Shown: positions 1-5,128 of the stretch, in pieces
Layout: each line of letters begins with the position of its first letter
Numbering within the stretch: position 1 is the stretch's first letter
Assembly (NCBI GenBank): GCA_029098205.1
Contig: JAQXNW010000079.1
Coordinates: forward strand, 1 to 6,613
DNA from: Eubacteriales bacterium
GTDB lineage: Bacteria > Bacillota > Clostridia > Peptostreptococcales > Anaerovoracaceae
DNA: 6,613 nucleotides
Direction: 5' to 3'
Notes under the pieces: model-generated
What the model was told of the DNA's origin: nothing
The model's database searches: none
The model's input: the letters and a program-made list of their open reading frames with translations, nothing else
Program-made: the position numbers and the translations under genes

Positions 1-23
1 TACACCCTCTATTCGGCTGTCCG

Positions 24-1682
24 CTATTCCACAAAGATGCTTCCGCCGATGAATTCCCGGATAATTGAATTATTCGGGACAATCGAATCATCATCAATCG
101 TCCGGAACCACCTGAGCAGCCGAAGGATCCTCTCCGCCTCCGGATAATTCGGATCGTCCTTCCGGACCTGACGGAGAATCGGCTCCGCATATTTTTTCAG
201 CAGCGCGATTTCATAGATGTGGTAAGAATTGTATGTCGCGTCCGCCTCTCCGCTGTACGGGAAAATATTCGTATCCTCTCCGTTCCGGACATTCGGCCAG
301 AGATCCAGCGTCATCGACGCGCTGTGACCGCGGAACCGGTAATCCCGAACCAGCCTCCGGAGCATTCGTTCATCCGTCGTAGGCACCCGGTTATGCTCAT
401 CCAGATTAATCTGCGTCAGAGGGCTGATATAGATCCGGAAAATTTCATCTTCCGGAATTCCTTCCGAAAGCTTTCGATTCAGTGCGTGGATGCCTTCGAT
501 GACAATCGGATCGTCGTCCTTGGTCTGCACAATCCGTTTTCCGAACTCCTTCTTTCCCGTCATGAAATTGAAAACCGGAAGATCCGTTTTTTCACCGGCA
601 AGGAGCTGGTTCATATTGCGTTTAAATAAATCCAGATCCACCGCGTCCAGATTCTCATAATTCAGCTCCCCGTTCTTATCTGGAACCATCTCATCCCGGT
701 TCACGAAATAATCGTCCGTGCTGAAATAGGTCGGATGGAGTCCGTTCACCTGAAGCTGCACCGCGAGCCTTCTGGCGAACGTCGTCTTTCCGGAAGAAGA
801 AGGTCCAGCCACCAGAATCATCCGCTTTCTGGAATCCCGGATTTCATCCGAAATTTCGACAAGACGCTTCTCATGAAGAGCTTCCGAAAGAAGAACCAGC
901 TCCCTGGCGTCTCCGCTGTCGATTTTCCGGTTTAACTCATTGACGAAATTAACGCCTGTGATGCTTTCCCACTTCTCCTGCTCTGCAAATGCGATATATA
1001 AATTCGGCTGATCATGATAAGGCGGAAGCTCCTCCGGTTCTTTACAATTCGGGTAGCGGATCAGAAGTCCCTTATGATACGGGGACAATTCGAAAACCTT
1101 CAGGTATCCTGCCGAAGGAACAACCAGTCCAAACGGAAAATGATACTGCCCGTCGATCCGAATCAGCGAAAACTTCTCTTTTTCCTTACCCTGCAACAGC
1201 TCAATCAAATGGGCGGAATCTCCCTGCTCTTCAAAAATCTTCAGCGCCTGCGCCTTAGGAACCTCCACCCGCTCAAAAGGAACCTGCTCTTCCGCCATCG
1301 TACGCATCTCGATCTGAATTTCCTCTAAAGCCGCGTCCGGCACCGGAATCATCGATGGAATCTCTGCATAGAATCCCTGATTCAGGGAATTCTGTATTTC
1401 TACACTCTTAGCGCCGAAAACATTCCGAAGCGCTGTAACGAAAAGCATCGAAAGCGAATCTTCGTAGACACGGATCGCCGGCCGATACTCCAGCCCATAC
1501 AGACGAACCGAAGCATTGTCCGGAATCTTCTGGAGAAGATCCTGATACTGATTGTTCACACGAGCCGCGATCGGCTGCACAGGAATTTCCAACGCGTGCT
1601 CCTCGGCGAATTCTTCCAAAGTAATTCCTTCTCTCTCTTTAAAAAGGAGAGAAGACATTCCTGTCTCCAATGTAACTCTCAT
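24..1682 (-). CDS. Nucleoside kinase with TGS/ThrRS-like N-terminus and uridine-kinase (PRK) domain
   Basis: Complete 552-residue ORF. Residues about 1-65 resemble a TGS domain. Residues about 66-230 resemble the second additional domain of threonyl-tRNA synthetase (AKSVEIQNSLNQGFYAEIP at 91-109 matches the ThrRS GxxxxxGFYY region), but the ThrRS HxxxH histidines appear replaced by D75 and M79, so editing or zinc binding is not expected. Residues about 285-500 form a phosphoribulokinase/uridine kinase P-loop domain: Walker A GPSSSGKTT at 293-301, TDDYF at 322-326, ENLDAVD at 343-349, IEGIHALN at 395-402 and an Arg-rich lid LRRLVRDYRFRGHSA at 441-455. The likely reaction is ATP-dependent phosphorylation of a nucleoside such as uridine or cytidine in the cytosol; the exact substrate is inferred only. 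The length is normal for this clostridial fusion family. The start is supported by GGAGA at 1688-1692, 5 nt upstream of the ATG. It probably has its own promoter (see 1766-1774). Confidence 0.9.
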   Translation of the reverse strand: MRVTLETGMSSLLFKEREGITLEEFAEEHALEIPVQPIAARVNNQYQDLLQKIPDNASVRLYGLEYRPAIRVYEDSLSMLFVTALRNVFGAKSVEIQNSLNQGFYAEIPSMIPVPDAALEEIQIEMRTMAEEQVPFERVEVPKAQALKIFEEQGDSAHLIELLQGKEKEKFSLIRIDGQYHFPFGLVVPSAGYLKVFELSPYHKGLLIRYPNCKEPEELPPYHDQPNLYIAFAEQEKWESITGVNFVNELNRKIDSGDARELVLLSEALHEKRLVEISDEIRDSRKRMILVAGPSSSGKTTFARRLAVQLQVNGLHPTYFSTDDYFVNRDEMVPDKNGELNYENLDAVDLDLFKRNMNQLLAGEKTDLPVFNFMTGKKEFGKRIVQTKDDDPIVIEGIHALNRKLSEGIPEDEIFRIYISPLTQINLDEHNRVPTTDERMLRRLVRDYRFRGHSASMTLDLWPNVRNGEDTNIFPYSGEADATYNSYHIYEIALLKKYAEPILRQVRKDDPNYPEAERILRLLRWFRTIDDDSIVPNNSIIREFIGGSIFVE

Positions 1683-1698
1683 AACTGTCTCCGATCAA

Positions 1699-1718
1699 AT
1701 GGGAAATAATATTCCCAT
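1699..1718 (-). promoter_or_regulatory. 5'-UTR stem-loop next to the kinase ribosome binding site
   Basis: In the kinase leader RNA, ATGGGAA and TTCCCAT form a perfect 7-bp stem around a 6-nt loop (TATTAT). The hairpin ends 6 nt before the GGAGA ribosome binding site at 1688-1692. It has no T-run, so it is not a terminator. It could modulate ribosome access or mRNA stability, but the stem is short and may be incidental. Confidence 0.35.
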
Positions 1719-1774
1719 GGTATAATCCAAAATTTATGAAACAGTTCAATACAGAACCATTGTAGATTATACCA
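1718..1774. repeat. 10-bp inverted repeat, each arm an extended -10 sequence
   Basis: TGGTATAATC at 1718-1727 is matched exactly by its reverse complement GATTATACCA at 1765-1774, with 37 bp between the arms. Each arm contains TGGTATAAT, an extended -10 hexamer, and the two face each other. The right arm is the probable kinase promoter. The left arm would fire rightwards, back towards the right arm. The symmetry could be a regulator site, a convergent promoter pair, or chance in AT-rich DNA. Confidence 0.5.
1766..1774 (-). promoter_or_regulatory. Extended -10 promoter for the nucleoside kinase
   Basis: On the minus strand this reads TGGTATAAT: a perfect TATAAT (1771-1766) preceded by the TG motif of an extended -10 element. 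The hexamer 17 nt further upstream (GTGTTT, 1794-1789) is a poor -35, as is common for extended -10 promoters. Transcription would start near 1759, giving a leader of about 75 nt before the kinase ATG at 1682. Confidence 0.55.
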
Positions 1775-1801
1775 CAGTCAGGAGACAGAAACACCGATGT
1801 C

Positions 1802-1869
1802 AGAAAAGAGCCGGGCGCAGGGTTTTTCCGCCGCTGTCCTTCGGAAACCGAAAGATCCCGGAACCCGGC
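1802..1869 (-). terminator. Candidate branched terminator after the YdbC-like gene
   Basis: On the minus strand GCCGGGT (1869-1863) pairs with GCCCGGC (1816-1810; last pair U-G), and the RNA then runs into TCTTTTCT. Inside the arms lies a second hairpin, TCTTTCGG-TTT-CCGAAGGA (1855-1837), an 8-bp stem with one G-U pair. The result is a GC-rich nested stem with a T-rich tail, 74 nt past the stop codon at 1943. A separate 6-bp stem-loop, CTATGC/GCATAG (1903-1881), precedes it. The T-run is interrupted by a C and the loop is large, so termination is plausible but not certain. An unrecognised structured RNA is the alternative. Confidence 0.4.
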
Positions 1870-1942
1870 CACCGTAAACTCTATGCGATCCGAAAAAGCA
1901 TAGCAGAAAATCCCCTCCGAATTTTCTCGACAACCACAATCA

Positions 1943-2326
1943 TCATAGCGGAATGGAACGATCCTCCTCTTCATCCTGATTTTCCGCCGCTTCCGCGCTT
2001 CCGGGCTCTGCCAATGCGGAAGCCTGACCGATGTCATCGCTTTCATAGAGATCCTCGTTCGTATCCACGTATGGAGATCCATTCTGCAGCACCTTCTGAT
2101 TTCTGTACCTGAGATACCCGTCCACCAGCTTCCGCATTTCATCATCGAACAGCGTCAGGCCCTTCGACATCCGTTCGTGCTTCTCATCCCAGTCCCGAAC
2201 GTCAAATTTCGGCGCGGCGCCGTTCCAGCTGACAAGATTCAGTTCTTTCGTCCATCCGTTTGTTTTCTTACCGAGAACCGCAATCTGCTCCTTAAGTTCC
2301 ATTGTGATTTTCCTGTTCTCCGCCAT
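1943..2326 (-). CDS. PC4/YdbC-family ssDNA-binding protein with acidic SSB-like tail
   Basis: The protein has 127 residues. Residues about 5-72 match the YdbC/PC4-like family as I know it: LKEQIAVLGKKTNGWTKELN, then LVSWNGAAPKFDVRDW, then a KGLTL segment near 55-59. YdbC (Lactococcus) is a PC4-like fold that binds single-stranded DNA, so this protein is inferred to bind ssDNA in replication, repair or transcription. Residues about 85-118 form an Ala/Glu/Gly/Ser-rich, probably disordered linker, and the protein ends in acidic QDEEEDRSIPL. Most YdbC proteins I recall stop shortly after the domain, so the extension is unusual. The ATG at 2326 is chosen because AAGGAGAG (ctcct core at 2335-2339) sits 8 nt upstream and the family begins here; an upstream ATG at 2392 lies inside the promoter. 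It is downstream of the exonuclease III gene, with its own promoter. Confidence 0.82.
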   Translation of the reverse strand: MAENRKITMELKEQIAVLGKKTNGWTKELNLVSWNGAAPKFDVRDWDEKHERMSKGLTLFDDEMRKLVDGYLRYRNQKVLQNGSPYVDTNEDLYESDDIGQASALAEPGSAEAAENQDEEEDRSIPL

Positions 2327-2356
2327 ATGTTTCTCTCCTTTCGGTACGATTACAAT

Positions 2357-2387
2357 TTTCCATATATTATATTCATTTCCATATATT
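2357..2387. repeat. 12-bp direct repeat across the YdbC-like gene promoter
   Basis: TTTCCATATATT occurs at 2357-2368 and again at 2376-2387, a period of 19 bp (about two helical turns). On the coding strand this is AATATATGGAAA twice. One copy lies in the spacer and touches the -35 box; the other covers the -10 and the start region. This is where a repressor operator would be expected, but no regulator is identified. Confidence 0.55.
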
Positions 2388-2392
2388 GTCAA
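2364..2392 (-). promoter_or_regulatory. Sigma-A-like promoter of the YdbC-like gene
   Basis: A perfect -35 TTGACA (2392-2387) is followed 15 nt later by a perfect TATAAT (2371-2366), or 17 nt later by the weaker TAATAT (2369-2364). The region is very AT-rich. Transcription would start near 2357-2360, about 32 nt before the ATG at 2326, leaving room for the AAGGAGAG ribosome binding site. Which -10 is used cannot be decided by eye. Confidence 0.65.
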
Positions 2393-2399
2393 TTACGAG

Positions 2400-2440
2400 C
2401 GCATAAAAAGATGCGTCCCGGGAAAAGAAACTCTTTCCCC
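2400..2440 (-). terminator. Candidate tandem-hairpin terminator after exonuclease III
   Basis: Downstream of the stop at 2467 the minus strand forms GGGGAAAGA-GTT-TCTTTTCCC (2440-2420; 9 bp with one G-T), then CGCAT-CTTTTT-ATGCG (2415-2400; 5 bp). The five-T run lies in the loop of the second stem, not directly after the first, so this is not a textbook terminator. It does fall between a gene end and the strong promoter at 2364-2392, where a terminator is expected. Confidence 0.4.
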
Positions 2441-2466
2441 AAAGGCACACACCCGCATGTTTCCAC

Positions 2467-3213
2467 CTATTTCAAATCCAACGACACCGGACAGTGATCG
2501 CTCCCCAGAATTTCGCTGTGAATGTCCGCAGACCGGATCCGGCCGCGCAGGCGGTCGCTGACCAGAAAATAGTCAATCCGCCATCCCGCGTTATTTTTCC
2601 GGGCATTGAACCGATAGCTCCACCAGGAATACGCGCCCGTCTCCTCCGGATGAAGATAGCGGAACGTATCCGTGAAACCAGATGCCAGAAGCTTTGTCAT
2701 TTTTTCTCTTTCCTGATCCGAAAAGCCTGGATTTCCGCGGTTTGTCTTCGGATTTTTAAGATCGATCTCCTCATGCGCGACATTGAGGTCCCCGCACAGA
2801 ATCACCGGTTTCTCCTGATCTAATTCCAGAAGATACTGCCGGAGGTCATCCTCCCATTCCATCCGGTAGTCAATGCGTTTAAGCTCCGGCTGCGCGTTCG
2901 GCGTATACACGGTCATAAAGTAAAAATCAGGAAACTGAAGCAGAATCGCCCTGCCTTCATCCTGATGCAGTCCGAAGTTCATCTTGACATTCTCCGGCTC
3001 GATTTTCGAAAACACCGCCGTTCCCGAATATCCCTTTCTCTCCGCACTGCAGAAGTACTGCCGGTAGCCCGGGAGATCGACATCCGCCTGCCCCGGCTGC
3101 ATCTTTGTCTCCTGCACCGCGATGACATCCGCGTCAAGACTCTGCACCGATTCAATGAAACCCTTTCTAAGACAAGCCCGAAGGCCATTCACATTCCAGG
3201 ATACAAAACGCAT
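2467..3213 (-). CDS. xth: Exodeoxyribonuclease III (AP endonuclease, ExoA/Xth family)
   Basis: The protein has 248 residues, normal for the family (Bacillus subtilis ExoA is about 252). It cleaves DNA at abasic sites and trims 3' blocked ends in base excision repair, and has 3'-5' exonuclease activity. The exonuclease-endonuclease-phosphatase fold is visible throughout: WNVNG at 6-10 (N7), QETK at 34-37 (metal ligand E35), VYTPNAQ at 102-108 (Y103), GDLNVAHEEIDL at 141-152 (D142, N144), GWRIDYFLVS at 210-219 and GSDHCPV at 237-243 (D239 and H240, catalytic pair). The start is ATG 3213 because the family begins M-(K/R)-F-x-S-W and GAGG lies 8 nt upstream. The frame stays open upstream through the tRNA gene, which gives a false longer ORF. 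No clear promoter is visible in 3214-3385; transcription may begin in that AT-poor leader or read through from the tRNA. The symbol exoA is also used. Confidence 0.95.
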   Translation of the reverse strand: MRFVSWNVNGLRACLRKGFIESVQSLDADVIAVQETKMQPGQADVDLPGYRQYFCSAERKGYSGTAVFSKIEPENVKMNFGLHQDEGRAILLQFPDFYFMTVYTPNAQPELKRIDYRMEWEDDLRQYLLELDQEKPVILCGDLNVAHEEIDLKNPKTNRGNPGFSDQEREKMTKLLASGFTDTFRYLHPEETGAYSWWSYRFNARKNNAGWRIDYFLVSDRLRGRIRSADIHSEILGSDHCPVSLDLK

Positions 3214-3309
3214 AATAATACCTCGCACATTTCTATTTCCACAGGGGATTCCACGGTACGGTTCGCCGGACAAAGCCCGCGCTGCTCCTCTTTCAGTCCT
3301 TTCATCCTC

Positions 3310-3341
3310 TTCCGTATTCCGCATTTTCCGTCTTCCGCATT
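3310..3341. repeat. 16-bp tandem duplication in the leader of exonuclease III
   Basis: On the minus strand AATGCGGAAGACGGAA (3341-3326) is followed immediately by AATGCGGAATACGGAA (3325-3310), 15 of 16 identical. The unit itself contains two CGGAA words, giving four in a row with 7-9 bp spacing. It lies in the 172-bp stretch between the tRNA terminator and the exonuclease III start, where I see no gene and no convincing promoter. Confidence 0.6.
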
Positions 3342-3385
3342 CTTCAATCCCAAAATATATACTCAGAATACGAACCCCGAGTACG

Positions 3386-3415
3386 AAAAAACCTCCGGAA
3401 TATTTTTCCGAAGGT
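3386..3415 (-). terminator. Intrinsic terminator of tRNA-Gly
   Basis: On the minus strand ACCTTCGGAA (3415-3406), loop AAATA, then TTCCGGAGGT (3400-3391) form a 10-bp stem with a single G-U pair, followed by a T-run (3391-3386). It begins 11 nt after the mature tRNA end. This is a textbook rho-independent terminator and separates the tRNA from exonuclease III. Confidence 0.85.
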
Positions 3416-3426
3416 GCGCATAAGAG

Positions 3427-3497
3427 AGCGGGCGAAGGGAATCGAACCCTCGATTTAAGCTTGGGAAGCTCATGTTTTACCACTAAACTACGCCCGC
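3427..3497 (-). tRNA. tRNA-Gly (anticodon CCC)
   Basis: A complete 71-nt cloverleaf. The acceptor stem is GCGGGCG (3497-3491) with CGCCCGC (3434-3428), discriminator T. The D arm is GTTT-AGTGGTA-AAAC. The anticodon stem TGAGC/GCTTA encloses the loop TTCCCAA, giving anticodon CCC, which reads the glycine codon GGG. The variable loop has 4 nt, and the T arm is GAGGG-TTCGATT-CCCTT. The 3' CCA is not encoded (TCTC follows), so a CCA-adding enzyme is required. It lies between trmB and exonuclease III, with a promoter upstream and a terminator downstream. Confidence 0.96.
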
Positions 3498-3499
3498 AG

Positions 3500-3518
3500 A
3501 AAAACGGAGCAAGCTCCG
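3500..3518 (-). terminator. Terminator-like hairpin between trmB and tRNA-Gly
   Basis: On the minus strand CGGAG-CTTG-CTCCG (3518-3505) is followed directly by TTTTT (3504-3500). The loop is the stable G(CUUG)C tetraloop type. It is the obvious terminator for trmB, ending 30-48 nt past its stop codon. However, the likely tRNA promoter lies upstream of it, so it also falls in the tRNA leader, ending 2 nt before the mature 5' end. The stem is only 5-6 bp, so termination may be partial. Confidence 0.6.
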
Positions 3519-3533
3519 AAATGCAGTATCGTT

Positions 3534-3562
3534 ATTATACAATCATTTCACTTCTCCCGCAA
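3534..3562 (-). promoter_or_regulatory. Probable promoter of tRNA-Gly
   Basis: On the minus strand TTGCGG (3562-3557) is followed after 17 nt by a perfect TATAAT (3539-3534). The -35 box lies within the last codons of trmB. The predicted start near 3527 gives a leader of about 30 nt before the tRNA, which contains the hairpin at 3500-3518. The -35 matches consensus only in its TTG. Confidence 0.55.
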
Positions 3563-4219
3563 GTCCGAGTTCTTCCGGATCCGGACTTTCAGGTAGCAGA
3601 TTTTCTTCCCCGCGTTCGCGAATTTATCCTCGTACTCTGTCGTGATCAAGGGCTGCCCTTTCCGGGATGCATGAAAATCCGTCGTAATCTCAAGAATCTC
3701 CATCGCGTCCCGGTCTTCGATCTGCTCCAACGAATACGAAAAGAGATCCCTGTTGTCCGTGCGGAACTCCAAAATCCCGCCGTCCTTCAGATAATCCTCG
3801 TATGCAGCAAGATGCGAAGGCGCTGTCAGGCGCCGCTTGGCATGGCGGGCCTTTGGCCATGGATCGCTGAAATTCAGATAAATCCGGTCCAGCTCTCCGG
3901 TCTCAAAAATCCTCTCTTCTTTCCGGATCGCACGTAAGTGAAATCGTATATTTGCGATCTGCGATTGATCCGCTTTTTCAAGGGCGTGAAACCCCGCGCT
4001 CTCATTCTGTTCAATGCCCAAGAAGCACCGGTCCGGATGCGCCAGTGCCGTCGCTGTCAGAAATTTTCCTTTGCCGCAGCCGATCTCGACAGCCAAAGGA
4101 GTCTCTTTGTCCGCTCCAGGGAAAAAGTCTCTCCAGCTCCCAGCTTCCGCCTGTTCTATGAGATATGCATCGTAATTTTTCAGCTTCGCATCCAGGTTCC
4201 TGATTTTTCGCTGCCGCAT
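3548..4219 (-). CDS. trmB: tRNA (guanine-N7-)-methyltransferase TrmB
   Basis: The protein has 223 residues, the usual size. It methylates N7 of G46 in the variable loop of many tRNAs, using S-adenosylmethionine, in the cytosol. Motifs in order are VEIGCGKGKF at 44-53 (SAM-binding glycine loop), LGIE at 67-70 (acidic end of strand 2), YLNFSDPWPKARHAKRRL at 114-131 (family signature with catalytic D119), FRTDN at 152-156 and TEYEDKF at 194-200. Between N90 and R112 the usual aspartate (xDA) is not seen; the stretch reads FHLRAIRKEERIF (see findings). The start at 4219 is fixed by AGGAGG 6 nt upstream. It lies 108 nt after ecfT and ends 50 nt before tRNA-Gly; tRNA-Gly is not necessarily its substrate. 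Confidence 0.95.
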   Translation of the reverse strand: MRQRKIRNLDAKLKNYDAYLIEQAEAGSWRDFFPGADKETPLAVEIGCGKGKFLTATALAHPDRCFLGIEQNESAGFHALEKADQSQIANIRFHLRAIRKEERIFETGELDRIYLNFSDPWPKARHAKRRLTAPSHLAAYEDYLKDGGILEFRTDNRDLFSYSLEQIEDRDAMEILEITTDFHASRKGQPLITTEYEDKFANAGKKICYLKVRIRKNSDLREK

Positions 4220-4327
4220 GAATGCCTCCTTTTGGAAGTGTACGTTCCGTCGGTCGGTTTTAATTCCTTCTCCGCTTGAACTTTCCCGCGCAGATTTCCT
4301 GCGAAGGACAGAGCGAACATCAGAACA
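4220..4327 (-). other. ecfT-trmB spacer with small stem-loop and 8-bp duplication
   Basis: This 108-bp gap holds the trmB ribosome binding site (AGGAGG, complement of 4225-4230), a 5-bp stem-loop CGCAG-GAAAT-CTGCG (4303-4289) with no T-run, and a tandem GAACATCA duplication at 4315-4330 whose second copy includes the ecfT stop codon. I see neither a terminator nor a clear promoter, so trmB may be transcribed with the ECF genes. A 64-residue ORF across the gap looks like chance. Confidence 0.4.
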
Positions 4328-5128
4328 TCAGAAGAAAATCCGAAGTACAAGAATCCATGCGAAAAATACCGCAATACCGATTCCCGCCGCGAGATCTCTT
4401 TGCCGAAACTGCATCGGATGAAGGCGAGTCCTTCCGTCGCCGCCCCGATAGCAGCGTGCTTCCATTGCCATCGCGAGATCCTGTGCGATCCGGAACGCGC
4501 TGACGAACAAAGGAATTAAGATCGGAATCAGCGATTTCGCCCTTTGAATGATATTCCCGCTCTCAAAATCCGCGCCACGCGCCTGCTGTGCTTTCATGAT
4601 TTTGTCCGCCTCATCCAGAAGCGTCGGTATGAAACGAAGTGCAATCGAAATCATCATCGCGATATCGTGCGTCGGCACGCCGACCTTTTGAAGCGGAGAC
4701 ATCAGTTTCTCCAAGCCGTCCGTAAGCGCGATCGGTTTCGTAGTCAGCGTCAGAAGCGAAGAAGAGATAATCAGAAGAACAAGCCGGATCGCCATAAAAA
4801 GCGCGACGTAGAGTCCTTCCTCCGTAACCTTGAAAATCCAGATGTGCATGATGACGCGCCCGTCGACCATGAACAGATTGAGAAGGAATGTGAACGCCAG
4901 GATCAGGAAAATCGGCTTGAGGCCGCGGAGAATATAGGAAATCGGGACTCTGGACACTGCAACAACCAGAGCCACTGCCGCCGCACAGAACCCGAACCCG
5001 ATGAATGAATTCACAACAAACAGTTCTACGATGAACAGCACCGTCGACACGATCTTCACCCGGGCGTCCAGCGAGTGAATCACGGAATTCCCCGGATAAT
5101 ACTGTCCTAAGGTAATATCTCTGATCAT
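4328..5128 (-). CDS. ecfT: ECF transporter transmembrane (T) component EcfT
   Basis: The protein has 266 residues. EcfT is the membrane scaffold that links the ATPases EcfA1/EcfA2 to exchangeable substrate-binding S components for vitamins or metal ions. Hydrophobic segments lie at about 27-58 (probably two helices), 72-87, 107-128, 198-213 and 246-265. The hallmark coupling motifs are present: ARG at 183-185 (QQARGADFES) and ARC at 224-226 (AMEARCYRGG), whose arginines contact the ATPases. The N-terminal signature YYPGNSVIHSLDARVK at 10-25 is also typical. The ATG (5128-5126) overlaps the ecfA2 stop as ATGA, and GAGGAAGG precedes it, so translation is coupled. No S component is in the window, as expected for a shared group II module. 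Confidence 0.95.
   Translation of the reverse strand: MIRDITLGQYYPGNSVIHSLDARVKIVSTVLFIVELFVVNSFIGFGFCAAAVALVVAVSRVPISYILRGLKPIFLILAFTFLLNLFMVDGRVIMHIWIFKVTEEGLYVALFMAIRLVLLIISSSLLTLTTKPIALTDGLEKLMSPLQKVGVPTHDIAMMISIALRFIPTLLDEADKIMKAQQARGADFESGNIIQRAKSLIPILIPLFVSAFRIAQDLAMAMEARCYRGGDGRTRLHPMQFRQRDLAAGIGIAVFFAWILVLRIFF

Noticed and set aside
1639..2145. 168-residue minus-strand ORF
   Set aside because: It runs in another frame through the YdbC-like gene, the intergenic stems and the kinase start, with a Cys/Trp/Arg-rich composition and no recognisable domain.
2327..2392. 22-residue upstream extension of the YdbC-like protein
   Set aside because: The ATG at 2392 overlaps the -35 box of a strong promoter, while the ATG at 2326 has an excellent AAGGAGAG site.
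3214..3483. N-terminal extension of the exonuclease III ORF to 338 residues
   Set aside because: The extra 90 residues are read through the tRNA-Gly gene and its terminator. The family begins at MRFVSWNVNG, and a ribosome binding site precedes 3213.
3500..3562. T-box or other known riboswitch before tRNA-Gly
   Set aside because: The leader is only about 30 nt and has no T-box core. A simple hairpin with a T-run explains what is visible.
3122..3937. 271-residue plus-strand ORF
   Set aside because: It is antisense to exonuclease III, tRNA-Gly and trmB, all well supported. The composition is typical of a shadow frame.
4180..4374. 64-residue minus-strand ORF bridging ecfT and trmB
   Set aside because: It overlaps both genes, lacks a good ribosome binding site and shows no family resemblance. 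It is most likely a chance reading frame.
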